Numbered from the stretch's first letter, positions 40,540 to 51,275 are shown. The stretch is DNA of 64,000 bases from Flaccisagitta enflata (GCA_965153355.1 OZ231126.1:23870001-23934000), one strand, 5' to 3'. Notes: a model not told the origin generated them from the letters alone. Numbers and translations are program-made.

Positions 40540-40661
40540 CAGGCCGGATACACGGCTACCTTAGTCGCGTGCGGGTGGGCAGGGGCGGCGAAAAAAAACT
40601 AAGCGATAGCTAAGTGTGACCGACGGGCAGAGCGGGTCATAGAGTCGCGTGTACGCGACTA
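40540..40661 (-). mobile_element. HPE copy, subtype A, shortest full copy
   Basis: CCAGGCCGGATACACGGCTA, CCTTAGTCGCGTGCGGGTGG, GCAGGGGC, only one GACC unit, AGAGCGGGTCATAGAGTCGC, GTGTACGCGACT. Both ends intact at 122 bp shows that the core is dispensable. Confidence 0.9.
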
Positions 40662-40772
40662 AAAGAAAAGACAAAGAAACATGCTTGAAACAAATACTTT
40701 GTATGTTACTTTTCCGTGAGTCGCTCATTAAGTTCTTTTTTTTAATGGTTTACTATGTGTGCCTGTATGGTA

Positions 40773-41370
40773 CTATCTAGCTCATAAATATATCGACAAT
40801 ATGGGAATTAGTAGGTTTATTGACATAGAATCGATAAAAGATTTTTAAAATCTATCAAATACTTAATGTTGCATATTTAGTTTTCAAACATAACATGAAT
40901 ATGGATTTTCTAAGCATTTTAACACAAATTTATAGCATAAATGCATGGCAACTCTCCCCTCCTTGTGTGAGTTTTAAGACCATTCTATAGCAAATGGTGG
41001 GTCCTTCCTTTTGCTTTAGTTGCAATCCAAATCACTCAGTGGGGTTGAAATTGACCACAAAAATGTAGGAAGTGTTTGGCCTTGTATAGAGGACCAAAAG
41101 TTAGGTGAATAAACCTCCAATTTACTCTTTGTTACTCAATTCAGAAACTAAAAAGAAACAAGATACATTATTTTTGCCATTTTTCAATTAGGGTAACAAT
41201 TTTGTTTTGCTTGTCAAATCTAAATGCCTAGAGCTAAAAGGATGCGTTTTGCAGAATTTGGTCAGAAATTCAAAGTAGTTTCAGAATCTCACTGATTTCT
41301 GTATGATTTTTTTTATTCTAACCAGAGTTATTGCTTTAAATGCTTGTCGATGTATATATGAGCTAGATAG
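40773..41370. mobile_element. TA-flanked MITE, 598 bp
   Basis: Ends CTATCTAGCTCATAAATATA-TCGACAA and, inverted, CTATCTAGCTCATATATACA-TCGACAA (25 of 27 match). TA flanks at 40771-40772 and 41371-41372. No coding sequence. Confidence 0.75.
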
Positions 41371-41381
41371 TATGTCAGCGG

Positions 41382-41534
41382 TTATGTGCTTTTCAGCCTC
41401 AGCTCGTCCATCTGCGACAAGAAGGCCTTCCCGATGATGACGTCTTTCTTTGCTTTGCCAGCAACGCCGAACGCAATGCAACCCACGTGTGATCCTAGCA
41501 ATCGGTGCCGCTGGGTTCTACTACTTCTCGGCAA
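41382..41534 (-). CDS. Possible 3'-terminal exon, 50 codons
   Basis: Open minus-strand frame with words GCIAFGVAGKAKKDVIIGKA and FLSQMDELRLKST before TAA. Composition is protein-like and GC is higher than on either side (TA MITE, unique AT-rich DNA). No matching upstream exon was found, and the family is not recognised. Confidence 0.2.
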   Translation of the reverse strand: MPRSSRTQRHRLLGSHVGCIAFGVAGKAKKDVIIGKAFLSQMDELRLKST

Positions 41535-41751
41535 CTACAACTAGGGGGCCGTATATAAAGCTTTGTTCATTTTCCGCCAATATTGGTTAAGTATTGAGTA
41601 GAAAGCATTCGGTTCGATAATGAAGTCGCTATCACACTGTTTGAGTATCAGCCTCCGTCACTCCTTGATTTGAGCGCTAAAGGTGCCTTAAACGCGCTTG
41701 CCCGATTGACATGTAGGCTATAAGGCCTTCGACTCGAATGTAACGGGTCTT

Positions 41752-41895
41752 GCAAGGCCGATTACACGGCAAGACAGTCGCAGACGGTTTGGCAGGGGCC
41801 GTAATGCAAAATCCGCTCGCCAATCAAAGATATTTGGGACCGAGTCGGAAGGACTGACCGACACGGCAAGGTGTAAAGTCACATGTCCGCAACTA
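41752..41895 (-). mobile_element. HPE copy, subtype E, diverged
   Basis: GCAAGGCCGATTACACGGCA, AGACAGTCGCAGACGGTTTG, GCAGGGGCCGTAATGCAAAA, GGACTGACCGACACGGCAAG, GTGTAAAGTCACATGTCCGC, AACT. The core is reduced to two units. Confidence 0.75.
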
Positions 41896-42180
41896 TGAAG
41901 GGGAACGAGGTGTATCCAATTTCTTGTATCAGAGGAATTTCTTCATATCATTTTTAAAGCACAATTCAGAATTTTCTGATTTTGATTTTAGTGTATGACT
42001 CTTTCATACGTTTTCCTAGTTAGATTAGACCTGAATTAGAGGTCGACAAGATAAATGAAGGTTAATTAGCGCGCTCAGCGTCTCTTCTACATTCGACCAA
42101 ACTTGGGAAATTGTAAAACATTACAATCGTTTCCTACTGCTATATGCAAATCAGGGAGTACACTATCAGACCGATATATA
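41896..42180. other. Unique stretch
   Basis: AT-rich, nothing recognised. Confidence 0.5.
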
Positions 42181-42184
42181 TTTG

Positions 42185-42232
42185 GAGAGAGAGAGGGAGA
42201 AGGAGAGAGAGAGAGGGAGAAAGAGAGAGAGA

Positions 42233-42322
<90 letters not shown>
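42185..42322 (+). repeat. (GA)n microsatellite
   Basis: GA array with GGGA interruptions at the 5' end and a G10 tail. Confidence 0.95.
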
Positions 42323-42323
<1 letters not shown>

Positions 42324-42349
42324 TAGGATTAAACACTTCTTCTATCTGA

Positions 42350-43050
42350 TACACGCTTTTCATTTTATAAGAACATGGATTTTTAAAGTCAGCCTCAGCG
42401 TTCTTATTTTCATCCCTTTTTTGAGGCTCAAGTGTTCTTAACATGTTCTTATTTTTGAATTAGATAATCTCTTTTATTATATATCTATATTGATAAAAAA
42501 GTTTGTTTTTAAGCAATTTAAAAAAAAAATATTTTCATTAAATAGAAATATAAGATTAATAATTATTAAATAATGAATTATCATTTTAGAAAGCATTATC
42601 AAAACATCCATCACTAGGGGTTTTTTATCTAATTTTACTGTTTTTTTTTGAAAACTTAGTATATTCTTATCTTCAAATCTGAGGCTCAGCATGTTCTTAA
42701 GATGTTCTTATTTTTTGACCAAATCTGAGGCTGATGTTCTTATAAACAGTGTTCTTATAAAAAGAAAAGCGTGTATTTTGTCGTCGTCTGACGTTTTTTT
42801 CTCAGAGGTTTGTTGCAGGTGAAATGCTTGGAATCTCTTTTTCCGCGCTTCGGAGCCGATCTGCGCCGAGGGACGCATAACAATTGACGTAATGATGGCG
42901 CGAAGTCATTACTGCCTTTCAAACTTACCTAAGGACGAATGGAGAAGGAAGAAGAGGAGACGACGGTTTTTTGGGAGGGGAAGATGAAGAGGAGAAATGG
43001 GAGGAGGGAGAGAACAAAAAAAGAAAATTGAAAAGAAGAACCAGATAAAA
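42350..43050. other. AT-rich stretch with repeated GTTCTTA words
   Basis: AAGTGTTCTTAACATGTTCT (42430), GCATGTTCTTAAGATGTTCT (42689) and TGAGGCTGATGTTCTTATAA (42726), together with CACGCTTTTC (42351) and GAAAAGCGTGT (42764) which are inverted, suggest a 420-bp inverted-repeat element (ACACGCTTTTCATTTTATAA inverted at 42752-42773). Confidence 0.45.
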
Positions 43051-43254
43051 AAAACAAACAAGGCCCGACTGGCCAACTATCCATCATCCGAGTGGAGAGA
43101 CAATTGACAACGTGAAACAAACGGGGAGATTACATTCGAATAAGGACAAACCAAGCGCCGAGCACAATTTTGCTGGGAAAAACATTGGCAGACAAGCATA
43201 AAGGCAACGAAGTTGAATCAAGGTACGAAAACGCATCTATGAAATGAACGAGAA

Positions 43255-43445
43255 ACAAGTCCAACATGGTACAGGACAGACGGTTGGGCAGGGGCAGAAC
43301 CACAAAAATGTATATACTGGATCCATACCTCCAGCTCTAAGATTATGAATAACAGAAGTAGCTAAGACTCAAATATGTTTCAGACAGACCGACTGACAGA
43401 CAAACGGACCGACACGGCAGTGTATGGAAACACGTTTCCTGGACT
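43255..43445 (-). mobile_element. Strongly diverged HPE copy
   Basis: ACAGACGGTTGGGCAGGGGC, CAGACAGACCGACTGACAGA, CCGACACGGCAGTGTATGGA and AACACGTTTCCTGGACT keep the order of the HPE blocks, subtype E-like. Confidence 0.4.
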
Positions 43446-43460
43446 AAAAAGAACAAGAAT

Positions 43461-43598
43461 GAAGAAGAAGAAGAAGGAGAAGAAGAAGAAGAAGAAGTTG
43501 AAGAAGAAGAAGAAGAAGAAGAAGAAGAAGAAGAAGAAGAAGAAGAAGAAGAAGAAGAAGAAGAAGAAGAAGAAGAAGAAGAAGAAGAAGAAGAAGAA
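43461..43598 (+). repeat. (GAA)n microsatellite
   Basis: Starts 16 bp after the HPE end at 43445; one GTT and one GGAG interruption. Confidence 0.95.
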
Positions 43599-43805
43599 AT
43601 GATGAGGATTCTTTTGAAAGAGAAGGAGCAAAGAGTTGAAAAGAAAGAGAAGATGACGAATTCGTTTTGAGGGGAAAATATACAGAGCAAAGGATGAGGG
43701 ATTGACTTTGATGTGTGATGTTTGAAAAGTGAGAGTGAGAAGGGAAAACGACGTCGTGGGTTTGATGAAGCCGATTTGAGCTTGAACATTTCAGCGTGGG
43801 TTTTT

Positions 43806-43928
43806 TAGGTGCGACAAAGCACCTCTATAACTGGCTCTGTCCGTTGGTCGGTTGGTCGGTTGGTCTGTCTGTAACGCATTCGTTCGACGATCCACACGTC
43901 GCACCTTATTGGCCTACTTGGCCTTGTT
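43806..43928 (+). mobile_element. HPE copy, subtype C, full length
   Basis: TTAGGTGCGACAAAGCACCT, CTATAACTGGCTCTGTCCGT, GGTCGGTTGGTC core, AACGCATTCGTTCGACGATC, CACACGTCGCACCTTATTGG, CCTACTTGGCCTTG. AGGTGCGAC pairs exactly with GTCGCACCT; GGCC..GGCC forms the terminal stem. Confidence 0.9.
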
Positions 43929-44119
43929 TTATTTCGGATGACTTAAATCAACAGGAGATTAACAGGGTATCGGTTGATGATCAGCAACTAGTGCCGAGCG
44001 GCAGATAGTATGAGTTATGATTAACCCTCCTTAAATGTGTGGCTTTCATATTGATCAGTTTCCTTCGTTATATGTTCTTCAGCTCGTTGTTTATCCTTGA
44101 ACCACCCTATTACTTCTAT

Positions 44120-44560
44120 TTCATGTAGTTGCTGTTGGTTGAATTTGGGTCTGCTACCTTCTCCGTTATCTGTTTTTCCGCACCTTACTCACCTTCAGAC
44201 CTCCCCCTCCCATTCCTTCTTTTCATGTCGCCGGTGTTGGTTGAATGTTGCCAGCTTACTCTCCCTTCCCCGGCCCCCTTCCATTTGTATTTCTTATTAT
44301 TGGTGTTGGTTGAAGGTTGATCTACCACCTTAAACAGTTACACTCCCTCACCCGGCCCCCCTTCCTTTTATGTTTCTTGTTGTTGGTGTTGGCTGAATGT
44401 TGATCTGCCACCTTCTCCGTTATCTGTTCTTTGGCGCCTAACTCTCCCTCCCCCGCCCCCCCCCCCTTTCCAATTATATTTCTTGTTGTCGGTGTTGGCT
44501 GAATGTTGATCTGCCACCTTCTCCGTTATCTGTTCTTCGGCACCTTACGCCCTCACGACG
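44120..44560 (+). repeat. Degenerate tandem repeat, 95-115-bp unit, about four units
   Basis: TTGTTGGTGTTGGCTGAATG, TTGATCTGCCACCTTCTCCG and TTATCTGTTCTTCGGCACCT recur at about 44128, 44235, 44300, 44381 and 44487. Confidence 0.75.
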
Positions 44561-44712
44561 TGACTTACATCCATTCTCAGCCAAATCGCTTTTCCCATTC
44601 TCACTTTTCCTTAAAGCTATCGATCATTCTCCCTTTCTTCTTCCTTATCATTCTTCTTTTTCGTTTTTTTTTTCATTTCCTCTCATTTTTCTTATTCCTA
44701 TCTACTCTTTCT

Positions 44713-44792
44713 CCTCTTCTTCTTCTTCTTCTTCTTCTTCTTCTTCTTCTTCTTCTTCTTCTTCTTCTTCTTCTTCTTCTTCTTCTTCTTCT

Positions 44793-44845
<53 letters not shown>
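44713..44845 (+). repeat. (CTT)n microsatellite
   Basis: Pure except for one CCT near 44816. Confidence 0.95.
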
Positions 44846-44847
<2 letters not shown>

Positions 44848-44898
44848 CCAGTTAGGGCTGTAGGCCTTAGGAGACCGTGATCGAGACCTCCTCCAGAC

Positions 44899-44926
44899 CC
44901 ATGGAACCTTAATTAGGGTTCCATGG
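44899..44926. repeat. Hairpin CCATGGAACC..GGTTCCATGG
   Basis: Perfect 10-bp stem with an 8-nt AT-rich loop. Confidence 0.6.
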
Positions 44927-45059
44927 TCACTAGAACTCATGAAAACACTCCCCTTTTCGACCTCTCCCATTGGTGGAGGAGGCGGAGGGCTTGAGGAGGG
45001 CTTGTGGAGGACTTTTGGAGGCCCTCTTTCTCCTCCATTGCTCAAGGCATATATGATAG

Positions 45060-45585
45060 CATCCCTGATATTGATTATGAAATCTTTGTAGAATAATTTT
45101 AGGTGGTATTTGGAGTAAGCTTTTAAGCAATGGAATCATGATTTTCTGCATCTGCCACAACTTTCAGATCATGTTTTATTGCATGATTCTTAAGTGCCAA
45201 ATCATAATTTTGTTGAGATGCTTCAATAAAGAATTTAGATTGTCAGATTAAGAGCTTGATGTAATATTTTGTTTATTCCTTTGGTACTGTTACATCATTA
45301 TGTTTGTTAAAGATGATACAAAAAATAGATTAGTTGATGTTGATTTTTTCTTCCATAGATTCACTACTAAATTGAGTAAAAATTTCCTTGAATTTTTTTT
45401 TCTTTTTTTTTGTAAGGAGACATATTTGTTCTAATTTTTCTTGTAGTACATTGTTATGATAATCAGATATTAATTCAAAGTTTCCTAAAATAATAGAATT
45501 TTAAATGGATAGTGTATTTACTACTAATAATTGAAAAACAATTTTAATCGATTTGGCATTCAAGATATGTAGCATCTTTTCTCAT
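45060..45585. other. AT-rich unique stretch
   Basis: No repeat family or gene recognised. Confidence 0.5.
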
Positions 45586-45590
45586 ATTTT

Positions 45591-45745
45591 TAGTCGCGGA
45601 CTAGCGACTCTATAAGAGGCTTTGTCCGTTGGTCGGTTGGTTGGTTGGTCGGTCCGTGGTGATCGAGTTAGAAAATGTGAAAACACGCATTTCCGCCCCT
45701 GCCCACCCGTCCGCGACTGGTATTGGCCGTGTATCCAGCTTTGTT
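45591..45745 (+). mobile_element. HPE copy, B middle with E-type terminal word
   Basis: TAGTCGCGGACTAGCGACTC, TATAAGAGGCTTTGTCCGTT, GGTC core, GATCGAGTTAGAAAATGTGA, CCCACCCGTCCGCGACTGGT, ATTGGCCGTGTATCCAGC. AGTCGCGGAC pairs with GTCCGCGACT although the body is subtype B, another changed but still complementary pair. Confidence 0.85.
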
Positions 45746-46040
45746 CTCTGATTTTCAGTGCAATCGATACATACAATTGCTGTTGATTTGATCTAACCAA
45801 TAAAAAAAATGCAGTGATTGGAGATAAGCGCTTGATGAAAAGGGACCAATGCTCACAAGTTTTTCCCTAACAACAACAGCAGCCATTACTGGTATGTCAT
45901 AATTAGAAAAAAAATAATGAGAAAATGATTTCGATTCTATGCAAAAAGAAAAAAACGGTACAGATGATTTGATGGTCAATGACACACATCAAAACCTGGT
46001 TTGATAGAGTGCGTCCAACCATTATCCCAGGAGAGTGTTG

Positions 46041-46120
46041 GAGAGTCTCGGAGACTTGGAGAGCTCTCCAGGCAGTCTCCGAGAGTCTTGGAGACTTGGA
46101 GAGCTCTCGGGGGTCTCCTA
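46041..46120 (+). repeat. 40-bp tandem duplication
   Basis: GAGAGTCTCGGAGACTTGGA-GAGCTCTCC repeated at 46081 with two changes; each unit contains GAGAGC/GCTCTC inverted words. Confidence 0.75.
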
Positions 46121-46261
46121 ATGCTCACGGCCCTCACTCTCTTATTCTTCTTCTTCTTCTTTTTCGTTGTCTCTTTCTTTTTCATCTTCTTTCTTTTCCT
46201 CCATGCAGAATTTCAGCATCAATCCCATTTCTTAGATGCATTAACATCGACCCTTCTCTGT

Positions 46262-46424
46262 CTCTCTGCCTCCCTGTCTTCGTCTGTGTCTGTGTCTGTG
46301 TCTGTGTCTGTTCCAGTGTCTCTGTGTCTGTCTCTCTGTATCAATCTCTATTTTTGCGTATCTGTGGCTCCCTGTCTTTGTCTTTCTGTCTTTTTGTCTT
46401 TCTGTCTTTCTGTCTTTCTGTCTT

Positions 46425-46470
<46 letters not shown>
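46262..46470 (+). repeat. (TGTCTG)n, (TCTT)n and (CT)n arrays
   Basis: Short compound pyrimidine arrays ahead of the 50-bp minisatellite. Confidence 0.85.
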
Positions 46471-46579
46471 CCTACATCGCCCGTGACCTGCGACCCCCAT
46501 TATATTCAATCGGTCTCCCAATTCCAATCTCATGCTTCCTTTTTGCGTTGCGACGTGTCAAGTCAAGCGAAAACCGACT

Positions 46580-47830
46580 CTTTCCTCGTCTCAAACTTCT
46601 ACTTTCCATTCCTTACATTTCTTGTGTCTCTTTCCTCATCTCAGGCTTCTGCTTTTCATGCCTTACATTTCTTTTGTCTCTCTCCTCATCTCAGGCTGCT
46701 ACTTTCCATTCCTTATATTTCTTGTGTATCTTTCCTCATCTCAGGCTTCTGCTTTTCATGCCTTACATTTCTTTTCTCTCTTTCCTCATCTCAGGGCTCT
46801 TCTTTCCATTCCTTACATTTCTTGTGTCTCTTTCCTCATCTCAGGCTTCTGCTTTTCATGCCTTACATTTTTTTTGTCTCTCTCCTCATCTCAAGCTGCT
46901 ACTTTCCACTCCTTACATTTCTTGTGTATCTTTCCTCATCTCAGGCTTCTGCTTTTCATGCCTTACATTTCTTTTCTCTCTTTCCTCATCTCAGGGCTAT
47001 ACTTTCCAATCCTTACATTTCTTGTGTCTCTTTCCTCATCTCAGGCTTCTGCTTTTCATGCCTTACATTTCTTTTGTCTCTCTCCTCATCTCAGGCTGCT
47101 ACTTTCCATTCCTTACATTTCTTGTGTATCTTTCCTCATCTCAGGCTTCTGCTTTTCATGCCTTACATTTCTTTTCTCTCTTTCTTCATCTCAGGGCTCT
47201 GCTTTCCATTTCTTACATTTCTTTTGTCTCTCTCCTCATCTCAGGCCGCTACTTTCCATTCCTTACATTTCTTGTGTCTCTTTCCTCATCTCAGGCTTCT
47301 GCTTTTCATGCCTTACATTTCTTTTGTCTCTCTCCTCATCTCAGGCTGCTACTTTCCATTTCTTACATTTCTTTTGTCTCTCTCCTCATCTCAGGCTTCT
47401 GCTTTCCATTCCTTACATTTCCTATGCCTCTCTCGTCATCTCAGGCTTCTGCTTCCCATGCCTTACATTGCTTTTGTCTCTTTCCCCATCTCAGGCTTCT
47501 GCTTTCCATGCCTTACATTTTTTTTGTCTCTCTCCTCATCTCAGGCTTCTGCTTTTCATGCCTTACATTTTTTTGTCTCTTTCCTCATCTCAGGATTCTG
47601 CTTCTCATGCCTTACATTGCTTTTGTTGCTTTCTTCATCTCAGGCTTCTGCTTTCCATGCGTTACATTTTTTTGTCTCTCTCCTCATCTCAGGCTTCTGC
47701 TTTTCATGCCTTACATTTTTTTGTCTCTTTCCTCATCTCAGGATTCTGCTTTACATGCCTTACATTGCTTTTGTCGCTTTCCTCATCTCAGGCTTCTGCA
47801 ATCCATGCCTTTCAATGCTTTTGTCTCTTT
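46580..47830 (+). repeat. 50-bp minisatellite, about 25 units, open in three forward frames
   Basis: Unit TTTCCTCATCTCAGGCTTCT, GCTTTTCATGCCTTACATTT, CTTGTGTCTC, strictly 50 bp to about 47500. Two variants often alternate (GCTTCTGCTTTTCATGCC and GCTGCTACTTTCCATTCC), giving a 100-bp higher-order unit. The forward strand has no stop in any frame for over 1.4 kb, giving open frames 45979-47982, 46532-47977 and 46548-48014. The repeat unit, not selection on a gene, explains this most simply. Confidence 0.9.
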
Positions 47831-48400
47831 CTTCATCTCACTCTCTTCTGCTTTCCATGTATTACATTTCTTTCATGGCTTTCTTTTTTTCCTCATTGCA
47901 TTCATTTCAGCTTATCGTGCCCCTCATTTCTTTTGTCTCTTCCCTCATTTCCTACCACATCCCATGTTGTACGTTGACTTAGTCGTTTTCCTTATCTCAG
48001 GGTTCCGCTTTTAATTCTTTATATTTTTTTTTTGCGTCTTTCCTCTTTGCTTGTTGCTCATTTCAGCTTACCGTGCCCCTAATTTCCTATTTTTCTTTCC
48101 TCATTTTATACTACATTTCTGCATCCTGTGCTGTATGTTACTTTTGCCTCTTCCCTCATCTAAGGGTTTCACTATTCATGCCCTAGATTGCTTTTGCTTC
48201 TTTCATCTCAGGCTTCCTTTTTCTATTCCCAAAATTTATTTTTGTTTTTTTCCTCAGCTCAGGCTTCCACTTTCTATTCCTTTTATTCATTTGTCTCCTT
48301 TCTACGCTTTACATAGCTTACATTGCGTTTGCTTCTATACTCATCTCATACCCCTCAGTTTTCCTTGCCTTATTACTCTTTTGTTTTTCCTCAGCTGGTA
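47830..48400 (+). repeat. Degenerate continuation of the 50-bp minisatellite
   Basis: TTTCCTCATCTCA and TTACATTTCTTT words continue with irregular spacing (e.g. 47985, 48150, 48205, 48255), as an older eroded edge. Confidence 0.6.
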
Positions 48401-48479
48401 CTGTATCCGTTATTGCGGGGTTCAACTGTATTTGTTTCCACAAGCCCCGTCCCCTTTCCATCTCAATCCTAGCCACCCG

Positions 48480-48740
48480 CGTTAATTTTGATATTCTACG
48501 CAGCAACGGCAACGTAAAGCCAGTTACCATTACCCCCTTTTTCTCCGCAAGCCTTCTCTTTTCCCCTTTGCCATCTTTACCCCAGTCAACCCTCATTTGT
48601 TTTGATACTTAACTCGGTAGGAGTATAACATGGGGCCCTACACCTTCAACGTCTTTCTCTCCGCAAGCCCTCTATCTTCCCCTTATCCATCTCAACCCCA
48701 ATGCCCAGTCACACTCATCTATTTTCATCCTCTACTCGGC
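48480..48740 (+). repeat. Degenerate 113-bp-type tandem units
   Basis: CAGCAACGGCAACGTAAAGC, CTCCGCAAGCC and ATTTTCATCCTCTACTCGGC words match the array at 49341-49690, from which they are separated by FBM21. Confidence 0.6.
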
Positions 48741-48859
48741 AGCAGTATGACATGAGGACCCGACACCATCAACCCCTTTATTTCCATTTTCATTCTCAAT
48801 CCAAGTGAGCCCAACTTCTTCTGATTCTCTATCTTCCTTTCCCCAAGCCCTTTTATCTC

Positions 48860-49262
48860 TACCCCTTTTGGGCAACGGCCCCAAAGAGGTCGCTGACCTA
48901 TACTTACACATATATGAGGAGTTTTCTCCTCCTCCTTCTCCTGCTCCTCCGTCCGACCGCCCCCGCCCCCAGTCTCGAGGCCCAAATACCATTATGGAGA
49001 CCCAAATCCAAGTCTCGTGGCCCAAATCCTATCCTCAAGGCCAAATCCAAGCCTCGGGGCTTGAATACTAGCCTGAAGGCCCAAAATCCAGCCGTGAAGC
49101 TCCCACCCATGAGGCTCAAATCCCAGCTGTAAGGCCCAAATCTCAGCCTCAAGGATGAGATTTGGGCCTCCAGGCTATGATTTGGGCATTTGGGATTGGA
49201 TTTGGGCCACAAAACTGGGATTTGGGTCTCGGGACTGGATTTGGGTATCGAGACGGGGGGGG
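48860..49262. mobile_element. FBM21 copy inserted between 113-bp tandem units
   Basis: Left end TTTTGGGCAACGGCCCCAAA, GAGGTCGCTGACCTATACTT, ATGAGGAGTTTTCTCCTCCT, then 21-bp units (CTCGAGGCCCAAAT type to about 49145, inverted after it). The right terminal hairpin is missing and replaced by G12. Confidence 0.7.
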
Positions 49263-49340
49263 GGGGGGGTGGACGGCGGAGGACTTCATTTAACAACATC
49301 AGTGACTGGCAGTCACCCCCATTTCTTCTGTTCCTCTCCT

Positions 49341-49690
49341 CGGCAGCGGCAACATGGTGCCCCTCACCCTCAACCCACTTCTCTCTACAAACTCCATCTG
49401 TTCCCATTCTCCTCCGCAACCCTAGTCACCCCCATTTATTTTGATCCTCTACTCGGCAGCGGCAACGTAGCGCCCCTAACCATCGACCAACTTTTCTCTA
49501 CAAACCACATCTGCTTCCATTCTCCACCTCAACCCTAATCACCCCCATTTATTTTTATACTCTCCTTGGCAGCGACAACGTAGCGCCCCTTACCATCGAC
49601 CAACTTTTCACTACAAACTCCATCTGTTCCCGTTCTCCTCCGCAACCCTAGTCACCCCCATTTATTTTGATCCTCTCCTCGGCAGCGGCA
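49341..49690 (+). repeat. 113-bp tandem repeat, about three units
   Basis: CGGCAGCGGCAACGT-type words at 49341, 49454, 49567 and 49680, with CCATCTG-TTCCCATTCTCC and CACCCCCATTTATTTTGATC between. Confidence 0.85.
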
Positions 49691-49747
49691 ACGTGGGGAC
49701 TCTCACCCGTGAAATGACAAGACATAAATTCTTTGTCCCAGATCCGA

Positions 49748-49749
<2 letters not shown>

Positions 49750-49802
<53 letters not shown>
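49750..49802 (+). repeat. (CT)n microsatellite
   Basis: Pure CT run. Confidence 0.95.
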
Positions 49803-49805
<3 letters not shown>

Positions 49806-50048
49806 AGACCTCTCCTTGCTCTATTTTCTATCTCGGCTGGCCTTGCGCTCACATGGGACCGAAAAACGCCATCTTTAGAAGTGTTTCTCTTTTTTCCTGA
49901 CGCTGTCTCTCTGTTTTCGTTTTGCAACAAGTTTCTCAGCAAACATTTCTTTCTTTCTTTTCTTTTTTTTTTTTTTTTTGCAACAGAATGCAACGACTCG
50001 TGCTTTTTTGCGTTTCTTATCTTGCCTTTTCCTACCTGCGAGGAAGTG

Positions 50049-50230
<182 letters not shown>

Positions 50231-50239
50231 GGTTTTTGA

Positions 50240-51035
50240 TCATATATTATAGTTATACTTAGTAGTAAACATGTATTTTATCCAATGGCGAATGAGTGAT
50301 TACATCAATGACACTTAATTTGAGGAAAGGAACAAACATAAGCCCGTGCACCAGCGCAATGATAAAAACTTGAGGAACAGGTAATAAGTTTGCCGATAGG
50401 CTTGTTACAGTTGCACCTATATGTCAAAATGCTTGACATGGATGAGTTTTTAGGTTGTTTTTTTTTTTCATTTAATTTAGATTTCTTCACGATTTTCTTA
50501 AACGCATCAGTACTGAATCATTTTTTAGCACATCGAACCCACTATCGTGCAAACCATTCCATTTACGATTGTACTATTTGTAGTTGCCACGAAAGGTCCA
50601 AGTTTTTACTACCATCGAATTGCATACACATGACGCTTTTTTAACACCTTTATTTCTAGGGTCCTCAATCACATAATGACATTCATTTGTTATCGTTCAT
50701 TATTTGCACTGATGAGCACAAAACTTATAATGTTTACCAGTCAAGGCAGACCCGTCCTCCAGCTTCCAGATAAGTGGCTTTTTTCTTTACATACTTTTGG
50801 TCCACGGCTTTGAACTAGCGCCAAGGCGCGTCTGCAAGTGATACTACCGCATTATCCTCGTTCAGACGTCAATGCTTGACTTCGGACGGTCATTGGCGGA
50901 CGGTCATTGGCCTTGGTACTTTTCTTTTGTCAATGGTTCTCTCGTAATTCAAAACTAAAGAAAAATGGTAATTTTTATGATATCTATAAATTTTCCTGTT
51001 AAAATCAGCGTACTCTTTTGAACTCTCCAATGCAC
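50240..51035. other. Unique AT-rich stretch
   Basis: Only a 16-bp direct repeat, GGACGGTCATTGGC (50885, 50898). No gene recognised. Confidence 0.5.
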
Positions 51036-51275
51036 TTAGGCACGGGTTCATGACTGTTGGCCAGCTCTACGGCCCACCGGGTATGCGTAGACCACAGCTC
51101 CCACTGTACTGGGCGCTGACGGCGTGACATCAATTACTTCGCCGGCGACTGACTTCTGCCGGGGCACTGGACAGTGCGCACCAACGAGCCGAAGAGGCAG
51201 ATCAGGCACAGCTACCCACCGGAACCGAGGTACCTCCGATCTCGCCGAGTTGGTGGTGTCTCAGAGATATACCCG
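51036..51275. other. GC-rich island of unknown nature
   Basis: About 240 bp visibly richer in G+C than both flanks, without simple repeats: GGCCAGCTCTACGGCCCACC, GGGCGCTGACGGCGTGAC, CTCGCCGAGTTGGTGGTGTC. No long open frame and no inverted ends seen. Could be a retroelement remnant or an exon of an unseen gene. Confidence 0.35.

Noticed and set aside
46580-47830. A 667-residue membrane-like protein from the 50-bp array
   Set aside because: All three forward frames are open to the same extent and the start regions are unrelated; the minisatellite explains it better than a gene.
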